Assembly (NCBI RefSeq): GCF_003945385.1
Contig: NZ_AP018920.1
Span: forward strand, 4,154,001 to 4,218,000
Length of the DNA: 64,000 nt
Reading direction: 5' to 3'
Source: Pseudonocardia autotrophica
Lineage (GTDB): Bacteria; Actinomycetota; Actinomycetes; Mycobacteriales; Pseudonocardiaceae
The position numbers were made by a program, and so were the translations under genes. This document shows positions 16,501 through 24,373 of the stretch, in pieces. The notes below the pieces were generated by a model, which saw nothing but the letters and a program-made list of their open reading frames with translations, did not search any database and was not told where the DNA came from. Each line of letters opens with the position of its first letter. The stretch's first letter is position 1.

Positions 16501-17486
16501 AGGTCGAGCTTCAGGCGCGCGCAGGCGGCGCGGGAGACGCAGACCATCATGCTGCAGTTCTCCTCCTTCTCCTCGGGCGTCAGCACGGTGTCGCGGTGGT
16601 CGACCTCTCCCTTGACGATCTCGACCTCACAGGTGCCGCAGGTGCCCTCCTCGCAGGAGGACAGGATGTCCAGGCCCGCCTCGGCCAGCACCGAGAGCGC
16701 CGACCGGTCCGCGGGCACGGTGAGCACCCGGCCGTCCGCGAGCTCGATCTCGAACGGCGTGTCGCCGGTGGTGTCGACGTCCAGCGGGGTGAAGCGCTCC
16801 AGGTGGAGGCTGCCCGCGGGCCAGTGGGCCGCGCAGTGCTCCTCCAGGGCCCGCAGCAGCGGCTCGGGGCCGCACGTGTAGACCGCGGTGCCCGGGGCGG
16901 GGTCGCCCAGCGCGTCCGCCAGGTCGATCAGGCCGCGCTCGTCCTGCGGCCACAGCCGCACGTGCGGGCCGAGTGCGGCGAGCCGGTCGGCGAAGGCCAT
17001 CGAGTCCCGACGGCGGCCGCCGTAGACGAGCGTCCAGGGCCTGCCGGTCCGGTCCAGCTCGCCGGTCATGGCGAGGATCGGGGTGATCCCGATGCCGCCC
17101 GCCACGAACACGTAGCGCTCGGCGGGCTCCAGGCGGAAGTGGTTGCGCGGCCCGCGGACCTCCACCTCGGCGCCCACCCGCAGCGTCTCGTGGATCCGGC
17201 GGGAGCCGCCGCGTCCCTCCGGCTCGAGGAGCACGGCCACGGTGTACCGGGTCCGGTCCTGCGGGTCGCCGCAGAGCGAGTACTGGCGGACCAGCCCGTC
17301 CTCCAGCACCAGGTCGATGTGGGCGCCGGGGCTCCACGACGGAACCCTCCCGCCGTCCGAGGGCACGAGGGTCAGACCGACGACGCCGTCGGCCGGCTCC
17401 TCGCGCGCCTCCACCCGGGCCCTGAAGTGGGCCTCCTCGAGAGTCAGGTCCTTGTTCGCACCCGACTGCACTGTCGTGTTCGTCAT
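16497..17486 (-). CDS. PDR-type oxidoreductase (flavin, NAD, plant-type [2Fe-2S])
   Basis: 329 residues in three domains: a flavin barrel with VRQYSLCG near residue 70, typical of FMN-binding phthalate dioxygenase reductases; an NAD-binding part with AGGIGITPILAM and YGGRRRDSMAFA; and a C-terminal ferredoxin domain with CEEGTCGTC plus a distal CVS. It passes electrons from NADH to an oxygenase. No Rieske oxygenase is in the window, so the P450 at 51351 or an outside oxygenase may be its partner. The start is the ATG at 17486, behind a strong -10 box (TATCAT) and a cluster operator. Confidence 0.87.
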   Translation of the reverse strand: MTNTTVQSGANKDLTLEEAHFRARVEAREEPADGVVGLTLVPSDGGRVPSWSPGAHIDLVLEDGLVRQYSLCGDPQDRTRYTVAVLLEPEGRGGSRRIHETLRVGAEVEVRGPRNHFRLEPAERYVFVAGGIGITPILAMTGELDRTGRPWTLVYGGRRRDSMAFADRLAALGPHVRLWPQDERGLIDLADALGDPAPGTAVYTCGPEPLLRALEEHCAAHWPAGSLHLERFTPLDVDTTGDTPFEIELADGRVLTVPADRSALSVLAEAGLDILSSCEEGTCGTCEVEIVKGEVDHRDTVLTPEEKEENCSMMVCVSRAACARLKLDL

Positions 17487-17547
17487 CGCCGCCCACTGGT
17501 CTCGGGTCGCCGGCCGCGGCCTTCGCCGCTCCGGAAGTTTCGGGCTG

Positions 17548-17591
17548 ATGATATAAAGGTCTGGCCAAAACTCAAGCCGACGACCTAGGCT
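17548..17591. promoter_or_regulatory. Divergent promoters with cluster operator GGTCTGGCC
   Basis: GGTCTGGCC (17558-17566; GGCCAGACC on the minus strand) is a member of the recurring 9-bp operator. On the minus strand TATCAT (17553-17548) follows after 4 nt and is a good -10 box for the reductase operon. On the plus strand TAGGCT (17586-17591) fits the -10 of the BadI-like operon, with the operator near its -35 position. One bound repressor could shut both directions. Confidence 0.65.
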
Positions 17592-17672
17592 CCTGACCGC
17601 AGGCCGACCGCCGCCGTCGCCGCCGCGTGGTGTCGGCCGTTCCACGTCTCTCATCGCCGAGGAAGGGGCAGC

Positions 17673-18473
17673 ATGAAGCCCGAGGAGTTCACCGACATCA
17701 CCTACGAGGTCGACAACGGCCTCGCCTGGATCACCATCAACCGTCCGGATCGGTACAACGCCTTCCGCGCGCGCACCGTCGACGAACTGGTCTTCGCGTT
17801 CAAGCTCGCCTGGGCGGACGACGAGGTCGGCGTTCTCGCGCTGACCGGCGCCGGGGAGAAGGCGTTCTGCTCCGGCGGCGACCAGAAGCAGCGGATGGAG
17901 TCCGGCGACTACGGGCCCTCGGAGACCGGCCTGTTCGAGGTGGAGGCTCTGCACCGGGTCATCCGCGACGTGCCCAAGCCCGTCGTCGCAGCGGTCAACG
18001 GCATCGCCATCGGCGGCGGCCACGTGCTGCACGTCCTCGCCGACCTCACCATCGCCGCAGACACCGCGACGTTCGGCCAGAACGGCCCCAAGGTCGGTTC
18101 GTTCGACGCCGGTCTCGGCTCGAGCTACCTGGCCCGGGTGGTCGGCGAGAAGCGGGCCCGCGAGATCTGGTTCATGCTGCGCAGGCTGTCCGCCGAGGAG
18201 GCCCTGGACTGGGGCCTGGTGAACAAGGTCGTGCCCGCGGCGGAACTCCGCAGCGCGGTCCGTGAGTGGGCCGACACCATGAACTCCTACTCCCCCACCG
18301 CACTGAAGGTGCTCAAGCAGTCCTTCAACACCGATACCGAGCACATGATCAGCATCGGCAACATGGCCATCACGACCTTGAAGATGTTCGGCGAGACCGA
18401 GGAGGCCAAGGAGGGCATCACCGCTTTCAACGAGAAGCGGCAGCCCAAGTTCGGCAACTACCGCACGCACTGA
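17673..18473 (+). CDS. BadI-like 2-ketocyclohexanecarboxyl-CoA hydrolase (ring-cleaving crotonase)
   Basis: 266 residues resembling BadI of Rhodopseudomonas over its whole length: [79 protein letters not shown], and the tail EEAKEGITAFNEKRQPKFGNY. BadI and its relative MenB share the GGDQ segment. BadI hydrolytically opens the ring of 2-oxocyclohexanecarboxyl-CoA to pimeloyl-CoA. It heads an operon with an acyl-CoA dehydrogenase and a dienoyl-CoA-reductase-like SDR, and a BadH-like SDR is encoded at 27067. MenB activity is the main alternative. Confidence 0.8.
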   Translation: MKPEEFTDITYEVDNGLAWITINRPDRYNAFRARTVDELVFAFKLAWADDEVGVLALTGAGEKAFCSGGDQKQRMESGDYGPSETGLFEVEALHRVIRDVPKPVVAAVNGIAIGGGHVLHVLADLTIAADTATFGQNGPKVGSFDAGLGSSYLARVVGEKRAREIWFMLRRLSAEEALDWGLVNKVVPAAELRSAVREWADTMNSYSPTALKVLKQSFNTDTEHMISIGNMAITTLKMFGETEEAKEGITAFNEKRQPKFGNYRTH

Positions 18474-19627
18474 TGCGGTTCTCCCCGGAGCAGGCCGGCT
18501 TCGCCGCCGAGGTGCGCGCGTTCTGCGACCGCGAGTGCGGTTCTGCTGCGCAGCGCGACGCGCTCACCGCGGGCGGGACGGAGACCAACAGCCCCGAACT
18601 GCTGCGGCGGCTCGCGGCTCAGGGATGGCTGGGCATCTCGCTGCCGGAGGCGGACGGGGGGCTCGGCGGCACCTTCGTCGACGAGTGTCTGTTCCTGGAG
18701 GAGACCACCCGCGGACTGGCCCCGATCTCGGGCTACTCCACCGGTCTGACGGCGGCGCAGACCTACCTGCTGGTCGGCACACCCGAGCAGCGCCGCACGA
18801 TCGTGGGGAACCTCGTCGCGGGCGGGATCGAGGCCATCGCGCTGTCCGAGCCGGGAGCGGGGTCCGACCTCGCCTCGGCGCGACTGCGGGCCCGCCGCGA
18901 CGGCTCGGACTGGGTGCTCGACGGGCAGAAGACGTGGACGTCCGTCGCGCACCTGGCCGATCACCTGTTGGTCCTCGCCCGGACGGACAGCAGCGGGCGC
19001 AGGCAGGAGGGGCTGACGCTGTTCATGGTTCCGACCTCGACCCCCGGCCTGGAGATCCGCGGCATCGACACGATGGAGGGGCACGTCGTGAACGACGTGT
19101 TCCTCACAGACCTCCGGCTGCCCGCGGAGGCCGTGGTCGGCACCGAGGGCGCCGCGTGGGAGCACCTCAACCGCGGCCTCGGCGTGGAGCGGGTGATCAT
19201 CGCCGCGATGGGGGTCGGCGCCGCGCAGCGCTCGCTGGACGACGTGCTGGCCTACACCGCCGAGCGCGAGCAGTTCGGCCGGGCCATCGGCTCCTTCCAG
19301 GCCGTGCGCCACCGGCTCGCCGACCTCGCCACCGAGATCGAGCACTGCCGGGCCTTCGTCTACGACGTGGCCGACCGCATCGACGCGGGCGAGGAGGGCG
19401 ACCTCGGCACGCGCTCGTCGATGGCCAAGATCAAGAGCACCGAGACCGCGAAGCAGGCCTCGCTGGAGGCCATGCAGCTGATGGGCGGCTACGGCTACGC
19501 CCGCGAGTACGGCATGGAGAGCCAGGTCCGTCGGGCGCTGGCCCCGCCCATCTACGGCGGCACGAACGAGATCCAGCGCGAGATCATCAGCCGTGGCCTG
19601 CGGGCCCCGGCGAAGGAGCGGACATGA
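18473..19627 (+). CDS. Acyl-CoA dehydrogenase
   Basis: 384 residues with the FAD/substrate motifs ALSEPGAGSDLASAR and WVLDGQKTWTSVAH, helical domain REQFGRAIGSFQAVRHRLADL and C-terminal MGGYGYAREYGME...IYGGTNEIQREIISR. The Glu of the MCAD-type YEGT motif is Gly here, so the catalytic base must sit elsewhere, as in isovaleryl-CoA dehydrogenase-type enzymes. It oxidises an acyl-CoA to the 2-enoyl form, passing electrons to ETF. The ATG overlaps the BadI-like stop (TGATG), and the following SDR overlaps in turn. Confidence 0.87.
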   Translation: MRFSPEQAGFAAEVRAFCDRECGSAAQRDALTAGGTETNSPELLRRLAAQGWLGISLPEADGGLGGTFVDECLFLEETTRGLAPISGYSTGLTAAQTYLLVGTPEQRRTIVGNLVAGGIEAIALSEPGAGSDLASARLRARRDGSDWVLDGQKTWTSVAHLADHLLVLARTDSSGRRQEGLTLFMVPTSTPGLEIRGIDTMEGHVVNDVFLTDLRLPAEAVVGTEGAAWEHLNRGLGVERVIIAAMGVGAAQRSLDDVLAYTAEREQFGRAIGSFQAVRHRLADLATEIEHCRAFVYDVADRIDAGEEGDLGTRSSMAKIKSTETAKQASLEAMQLMGGYGYAREYGMESQVRRALAPPIYGGTNEIQREIISRGLRAPAKERT

Positions 19628-20529
19628 CCACCTCGAAGAAGAGCCCGTTCGCACCCGACCTCCTCGCGGGCCGGCGCATCCTGATCACCGGCGGGGGCAC
19701 CGGGCTGGGTCGCGGCGTCGCCCGGCACCTGGTCGACCACGGCGCATCGGTACACCTGTGGGGTCGCAGGCAGGCCGTGCTGGAGGAGGCCGCGGCCGAA
19801 GCGTCCGAGTCCCGTCCCGGGTCGGTGCACGTCCAGACCGTCGATGTGCGGGACGGCGACGGCGTCGACGCCGCGATGGGCGCCCTCTGGGACCAGCACG
19901 GCCCACTGACCAGCGTGATCAACAACGCGGCCGCCAACTTCATCGCCCCGACCGAGTCGTTGAGCCCGCGGGCCTTCGACGCGGTGAGCAGCACGGTGAT
20001 GAAGGGCTCCTTCCACACCACGAACGCGGCGGGCAGGCGCTGGATCGCCGCAGGCCTGCCGGGTGCTGTGCTCTCCACCCTCACCACATGGGTGTGGACG
20101 GGCTCCGCGTTCGTCACGCCCTCGGCGATGGCCAAGGCCGCCGTGCACTCGATGACCATGTCCCTGGCCGTGGAGTGGGCGCGCCACGGGATCCGGCTCA
20201 ACGCGCTGGCCCCCGGCCCGATCCCCACCGACTACGCCTGGGAGATGCTCAACCCCACGGAGAAGAGCTCGGTGGGGGCCACCCAGATCGACCAGATCCC
20301 GATGGGCCGCACCGGCACCGTCGAGGAGCTGGCCCACCTCACCATCTTTCTGCTCTCCGACGCCTGCGACTACCTCACCGGGCAGACCATCGCGATGGAC
20401 GGCGGCCAGATGCTCGCAGGCCCCGGCACCTTCGCGGGCCTGACCGCGATGAGCGCCGAGGACTGGGCGGTGGCCAAGGAGAAGAGCAAGGCGGCCTCGG
20501 CGGCCAGCAAGGCCCAGCGCAAGCCCTAA
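19624..20529 (+). CDS. SDR resembling 2,4-dienoyl-CoA reductase
   Basis: 301 residues. TGGGTGLG near residue 24, INNAAANF, then TLTTWVWTGSAFVTPSAMAKAAVHSM: the usual catalytic Tyr four residues before Lys is absent (SAMAK), as in DecR/PhaB-unlike dienoyl-CoA reductases, which use a different Tyr. The C-terminus has LTGQTIAMDGGQML and a Lys/Ala-rich tail. It probably reduces a conjugated dienoyl-CoA with NADPH, or acts on a 3-hydroxyacyl-CoA. It is the third gene of the BadI-like operon, overlapping the dehydrogenase gene, and ends at the border of a small inverted-repeat element. Confidence 0.78.
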   Translation: MTTSKKSPFAPDLLAGRRILITGGGTGLGRGVARHLVDHGASVHLWGRRQAVLEEAAAEASESRPGSVHVQTVDVRDGDGVDAAMGALWDQHGPLTSVINNAAANFIAPTESLSPRAFDAVSSTVMKGSFHTTNAAGRRWIAAGLPGAVLSTLTTWVWTGSAFVTPSAMAKAAVHSMTMSLAVEWARHGIRLNALAPGPIPTDYAWEMLNPTEKSSVGATQIDQIPMGRTGTVEELAHLTIFLLSDACDYLTGQTIAMDGGQMLAGPGTFAGLTAMSAEDWAVAKEKSKAASAASKAQRKP

Positions 20530-20692
20530 TGCCCCGTCCAAAAACGTTCAGGACCGAACTCGGCCGCCCAGCCACCCGTGGGCGGCGTTGCCGCCCAGGC
20601 CGAGTACGCCCGGTACGAGGCCGGGGCGGCGCCTTGCCCACGGGCGCCTGGATCCCCCGATTCCGGCCCCAACGTTCCTGGACGGGGCACTA
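20527..20692. mobile_element. 166-bp MITE-like element with 22-bp terminal inverted repeats
   Basis: The left end TAATGCCCCGTCC (20527-20539) is matched in inverse at the right end up to 20692. The first 22 bases of the two ends agree at 19 positions, and weaker similarity continues inward. Both ends carry TA, the duplication made by IS630/Tc1-type transposases. No credible gene lies inside; the centre is itself rich in short palindromes. It begins at the stop codon of the SDR and probably is a non-autonomous element or an IS remnant. Confidence 0.6.
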
Positions 20693-20703
20693 GAAACGCA
20701 CGA

Positions 20704-20754
20704 CGCACACACGAGGAGGGGTCCGCTCCGGGCGGACCCCTCCTCGTGCGTGCG
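20704..20754. terminator. Strong bidirectional hairpin terminator
   Basis: CACGAGGAGGGGTCCGC (20710-20726) pairs perfectly over 17 bp with 20732-20748 around a 5-nt loop, and the stem extends about five more pairs beyond one mismatch. It lies between the convergent ends of the BadI-like operon and the 13-gene minus-strand operon and should stop transcription from both sides. Confidence 0.85.
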
Positions 20755-20757
20755 GGG

Positions 20758-21789
20758 TCAGCGGCCCGCGGTCGCCGCCGCGCGGTCGAGGAACGAGGTG
20801 ACCAGCGCAGGGTCGGCGAAGTACTCGTCCCCGAGGCCCGCCTTCGTGCGGCGGTGCTTGTACTCGAACAGCACCGCGAGCTTCCACAGCGCCATCGTGG
20901 TGTACCAGCGCAGCTCGGACAGGTCCCGGCCGGTGGTCGCCGCGTAGCGGGCGGCGAGCTCCTCCCGGGTGGGGTAGCCCTCCTCCAGCACCGCGGCACC
21001 CAGCTCGGCCGTCGGAGTCATCGGCTCCCCGGCCACCGGCCAGGACGCCAGGAAGTTGCCGACGTCGAACAGGGGGTCGCCGAGGGTGGCGAGCTCCCAG
21101 TCGAGCACCGCGGCGATCCGACCGGGCGGCTCCGGGGCGAGGATGACGTTGCCGAGCCGGTAGTCGTTGTGCACGATCGTGGCCCCGGACTCGGCGGGCA
21201 CGTGGGCCTCGAGCCAGCCGTCGACCTCGACGAAGGCCTTGGGCGGGCGGCCCTGCTCGTCCGCGACGAGCCTGCGCATCCGCCCCAGGTGGCGACCGTT
21301 GAAGCCCTCCGGCCTGCCCATCTCGGACAGTCCGGCGGCCTTCCAGTCCACCTCGTGGATCGCCGCGAGGACGTCCACCATGCTCTCACCGATCGCCCGT
21401 CGGGACGCGGTGTCGGCGAGCGGTGCCGGGGTCTCGGTGGTGACGACCGGCCCCTCGACGTGGCTCATCACGTAGAGCGGCACGTCGATGACCTCGTCCG
21501 CCTGCGCCGTCGCGAGCACCTCGGGGACCGGCACTCCGGTCCCCGCGAGCCCCTGCAGCAGCCGGGCCTCGCGGAGCATGTCGTGCGCGCCCGGGGGCAG
21601 CGGCGGGGGCGGCGGGCGCCGGACGACGACCCGGCTGCTCCCCGACACCAGGTAGGTCAGGTTGGAGTGCCCGTCCCCGATCCGGCGTGTGGTCAGCGGG
21701 CCCTCGCTGATCCCCCGCTCCTCCAGGAAACGTCGCAGCGCAGCGAGATCCGCCGCGGACCACGCCCAGGCGGGTGCCTCCTCGGTCAC
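20758..21789 (-). CDS. APH-fold phosphotransferase (ACAD10/11-like kinase)
   Basis: 343 residues from the GTG at 21789. The kinase motifs are complete: a Gly-rich loop GDGHSN (38-43), catalytic VHNDYRLGNV (H207-D209) and the metal-binding VLDWELATLGDPLFDVG (D230, D238). This subgroup resembles the kinase parts of ACAD10/ACAD11, which phosphorylate hydroxyacyl-CoAs, and unlike antibiotic kinases it sits with acyl-CoA enzymes. It is coupled by a GTGA overlap to the CrtC/AttH-like gene and is the last gene of the 33066-20758 operon. I infer phosphorylation of a hydroxylated acyl-CoA or terpenoid intermediate. Confidence 0.8.
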   Translation of the reverse strand: MTEEAPAWAWSAADLAALRRFLEERGISEGPLTTRRIGDGHSNLTYLVSGSSRVVVRRPPPPPLPPGAHDMLREARLLQGLAGTGVPVPEVLATAQADEVIDVPLYVMSHVEGPVVTTETPAPLADTASRRAIGESMVDVLAAIHEVDWKAAGLSEMGRPEGFNGRHLGRMRRLVADEQGRPPKAFVEVDGWLEAHVPAESGATIVHNDYRLGNVILAPEPPGRIAAVLDWELATLGDPLFDVGNFLASWPVAGEPMTPTAELGAAVLEEGYPTREELAARYAATTGRDLSELRWYTTMALWKLAVLFEYKHRRTKAGLGDEYFADPALVTSFLDRAAATAGR

Positions 21790-22733
21790 CGGTTCCGGCT
21801 CGCGACGAGGTGGTTGAGGTAGTCCCGGGACCAGTGCGTCTCCCACTGCCCGGCGGCCGCCTCGCCGTCGATCGTGGCGTCGCAGGCGGACTCCCAGATC
21901 TCGGTGGCCATCTTGTCGTTCGTGGGCAGCCTGATCAGCGCGAACCGGTCGAAGGTCACCTCGGTGCGCCCGCCCGCGGTGTCGACGAGGGTCGCCTCAA
22001 GGCGCTTCTGCGACATGTCGTCGTGGTAGGTGGCCTTGTGCTCGATGTGCGACACCGGGACGGTGACGCCGTTCTTGAGCACCGAGCCCGCGAAGCCCCA
22101 CTCGCCGCCCGCGATCCAGATCCAGCCGTTGATGGCGTTGCCGGAGTCGGTGTAGGCCACGAACCACTTCCAGTGGTGCGGGATGCCCCAGTCCCGGTTG
22201 CCCCACGAATGGTCGCGGTGGCCCATCCGGCGGTCCCACTCCACGCGGCGGCCGCCCACCTCGAGGAAACCGGACACCCGCCCGGTCTGCTCGAGCCGGT
22301 TCTGCGCGAACCACTCCGGCAGTCCGTCGGGGTTGGAGCGGTAGCTGAAGGCGTCCTGGACCGCGTCGAAGCGGTACTCCAGGCGGACCTTCTCGCTCTC
22401 GTAGGTCACCTCGGCGGTGCGCCGCAGCTCGGGCTGGCGGATCGACAGGCCCTTGAGCCGGAAGTCGTCGAGGTCCATGTCCTCGGGCACGGAACCGCCG
22501 TCGAGGTCGAGGGCGAGGGGCTCGGTGTCCGGGCTCCAGACGGAGACGTTGAAGCCCGCTCGGCCGTGCGCGGTCAGGTACAGGTAGACCTGCAGCCCGA
22601 GCCGCTCGTCCGGCATGATCATCTCGTAGAAGAGCGAGTCCCGCATCCGGCCGCCCGCCTCGGCGGGCCAGTGGCGCAGGTCGTCGCGCGGGCCGAAGCC
22701 GGGGTCGGGGACGTGGGTGTCGGCGAGGGTCAT
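21786..22733 (-). CDS. CrtC/AttH-like beta-barrel protein, kinase partner
   Basis: 315 residues, soluble, rich in Trp and in beta strands. It carries RDHSWGNRDWG (173-183), then HHWKWFVAYTDSGNAINGWIWIAGG, typical of proteins with the two-barrel lipocalin-like fold of hydroxyneurosporene synthase (CrtC) and AttH. CrtC adds water across a C=C bond to form a tertiary alcohol. Here the gene overlaps a kinase gene, and a second such pair is encoded at 55885-58031. A role in eliminating phosphate or hydrating an alkene is inference from this pairing; the molecular function is unknown. Confidence 0.68.
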   Translation of the reverse strand: MTLADTHVPDPGFGPRDDLRHWPAEAGGRMRDSLFYEMIMPDERLGLQVYLYLTAHGRAGFNVSVWSPDTEPLALDLDGGSVPEDMDLDDFRLKGLSIRQPELRRTAEVTYESEKVRLEYRFDAVQDAFSYRSNPDGLPEWFAQNRLEQTGRVSGFLEVGGRRVEWDRRMGHRDHSWGNRDWGIPHHWKWFVAYTDSGNAINGWIWIAGGEWGFAGSVLKNGVTVPVSHIEHKATYHDDMSQKRLEATLVDTAGGRTEVTFDRFALIRLPTNDKMATEIWESACDATIDGEAAAGQWETHWSRDYLNHLVASRNR

Positions 22734-22737
22734 CGTG

Positions 22738-23553
22738 CTATCTCCCGGTGAAGTTCGGCGGGCGGCGCTCGAGGAAGGCGGAGAGCGCCTCGGGCATGTC
22801 GTCGGCTCGGGTGAGCAGGGCCTGTCCGCGGTTCTCCAGTTCCAGCGCGGCGGCGTAGGAGGTGACCTCCTGGTTGCGCAGCAGGGCCCGCTTCGACATC
22901 CGGACTCCACCGGGCGAGTTCGCGGCGATGGCCGCAGCCAGCGTGTCCGCCTCGGTGAAGAGGTCCTCGCTCGGTACCACGCGGTTGACCAGCCCGATCC
23001 GGGCCGCCTCGTCCGCACCGACGATGCGGCCGGTGAACCCCAGCTCGGCCGCCCGCCCGTACCCGATCAACCGGGTGAGCAGGTACGACGTCCCCAGCTC
23101 GCCGCAGGACAGCCCGACCCGGACGAAGGCGCAGGAGAGCTTCGCCGTGGGCGCGGCGAGCCGGATGTCGGCGGCGAGCGCGAGCGCGAGACCGCCGCCC
23201 ACCGCGGGGCCGTGGATCGCGGCGATCACGGGGAACGGCAGGTCGCGAAGGGCGGCGAGCCCGCCCGTGGCGGCCTCCTGGAAGAACAGGAACTCGCGCA
23301 CGCCCATGGCTCGGATCGCGCCGACCTCGGCGAGGTCGAAGCCGGAGCAGAAGGCCTTCTCCCCCGCCCCGCGCAGGATCAAGGCGCGCGCGCCGCTGTC
23401 CCGCAGCGCGAGGGCGGCCTCGTTGTGCTCGTGGAACATGGTCTGGGTCTGGGAGTTGGCGCGGTCGGGACGGTTCACCGTGAGGACGGCGACGCCGTCC
23501 TCACGCAGCTCGACCCGCAGGGTCTCGAGCTCCGCCAGCGGCTTGGTGATCAT
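22738..23553 (-). CDS. Enoyl-CoA hydratase/isomerase family protein
   Basis: 271 residues: LTVNRPDRANSQTQ, EKAFCSGFDLAEV, IHGPAVGGGLALALAADIRLAAPTAKL, FVRVGLSCGELGTSYLLTRLIG. The position of the first hydratase Glu is Leu (GGGLALA) while an acidic residue is present in CGELG, a pattern of isomerases and some hydratases. The C-terminus LLTRADDMPEALSAFLERRPPNF is nearly the same as in the next gene, so the two are diverged tandem duplicates. Its ATG overlaps the stop of the crotonase gene at 23553-24356. Confidence 0.85.
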   Translation of the reverse strand: MITKPLAELETLRVELREDGVAVLTVNRPDRANSQTQTMFHEHNEAALALRDSGARALILRGAGEKAFCSGFDLAEVGAIRAMGVREFLFFQEAATGGLAALRDLPFPVIAAIHGPAVGGGLALALAADIRLAAPTAKLSCAFVRVGLSCGELGTSYLLTRLIGYGRAAELGFTGRIVGADEAARIGLVNRVVPSEDLFTEADTLAAAIAANSPGGVRMSKRALLRNQEVTSYAAALELENRGQALLTRADDMPEALSAFLERRPPNFTGR

Positions 23554-24356
23554 CAGCGTCCCTCGAAGACGGGCGCGCGCTTCTCCTGGAAGGCAGCGAG
23601 CGCTTCGGTCATGTCGTCGCTGCGGGTCAGCAGCGCCTGTCCACGGTTCTCCAGCTCGAGAGCGGCGGCGTAGGAGCTCGCCTCCATGTTCGCGTGCAGC
23701 GCCCGCTTCGACAGCTGGACCCCACCCGGTGAGTTGCCGCAGATCTGCGCGGCGAGCCCGACCGCGGAGTCGAGCAGCTCCTCCTCGGGGACGACCCGGT
23801 TGACCAGACCCGTCTCCTCGGCCTCGGCCGCCGCCATCGTCCTGGCGCTGTAGAGGAACTCCGCCGCGACGGCCGGGCCGACGAGCCGCGGCAGCAGCCA
23901 CGAGGTTCCGAGGTCCCCGGCTGAGAGCCCGATGGTGACGAACGAGGGGACGAACCTCGCCCGCGGCGAGGCCAGTCGGATGTCGGCCGCGAGGGCGAGC
24001 GCGAGGCCGCCTCCCGCGGCGGCGCCGTTCACCGCCGCGATCACCGGGACGCGGATCCCGCGGATCGCGGTCAGGGCGCGAGCCGCGCTCTCCTGGAGGT
24101 CCAGCATCCCCAGTGCACCGAGCTCGGTGAGCTTCTCGGCGTCGGCGAGGTCGTAGCCCGCGCAGAAGGCCTTGCCGGCGCCGGTCAGGACGACGGCCCG
24201 CAGCGCGGGCTCCCGGTCGAGCGCGCGTCCGGCGGACTCCAGCTCGCGGAACATGACCGCGGTCATGGCGTTGTACTGCGCCGGACGGTCCAGCGTCAGC
24301 ACGACCACGCCGTCACGCGGCCGTTCGAGCCGGAAGGTGGTCGGGGTCTCGGGCAT
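23553..24356 (-). CDS. Enoyl-CoA hydratase/isomerase family protein
   Basis: 267 residues with LTLDRPAQYNAMT, GKAFCAGYDLADAEKL, VNGAAAGGGLALALAADIRLASPRARF and FVTIGLSAGDLGTSWLLPRLVG. As in its tandem neighbour, the Glu of GGGxE is replaced while an Asp occupies the second acidic site (GDLG), pointing to an isomerase or hydratase with shifted chemistry. The broken copy at 13173-13457 derives from this gene or a close relative. It sits in the middle of the large operon, 17 bp after the luciferase-like gene. Confidence 0.85.
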   Translation of the reverse strand: MPETPTTFRLERPRDGVVVLTLDRPAQYNAMTAVMFRELESAGRALDREPALRAVVLTGAGKAFCAGYDLADAEKLTELGALGMLDLQESAARALTAIRGIRVPVIAAVNGAAAGGGLALALAADIRLASPRARFVPSFVTIGLSAGDLGTSWLLPRLVGPAVAAEFLYSARTMAAAEAEETGLVNRVVPEEELLDSAVGLAAQICGNSPGGVQLSKRALHANMEASSYAAALELENRGQALLTRSDDMTEALAAFQEKRAPVFEGR

Positions 24357-24373
24357 CGGGTCGTCCTCTCGGG

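Noticed and set aside
20758..21789. An aminoglycoside resistance kinase.
   Set aside because: The fold is the same, but the gene lies in a beta-oxidation operon, and the motifs and length fit the ACAD10/11-like group.
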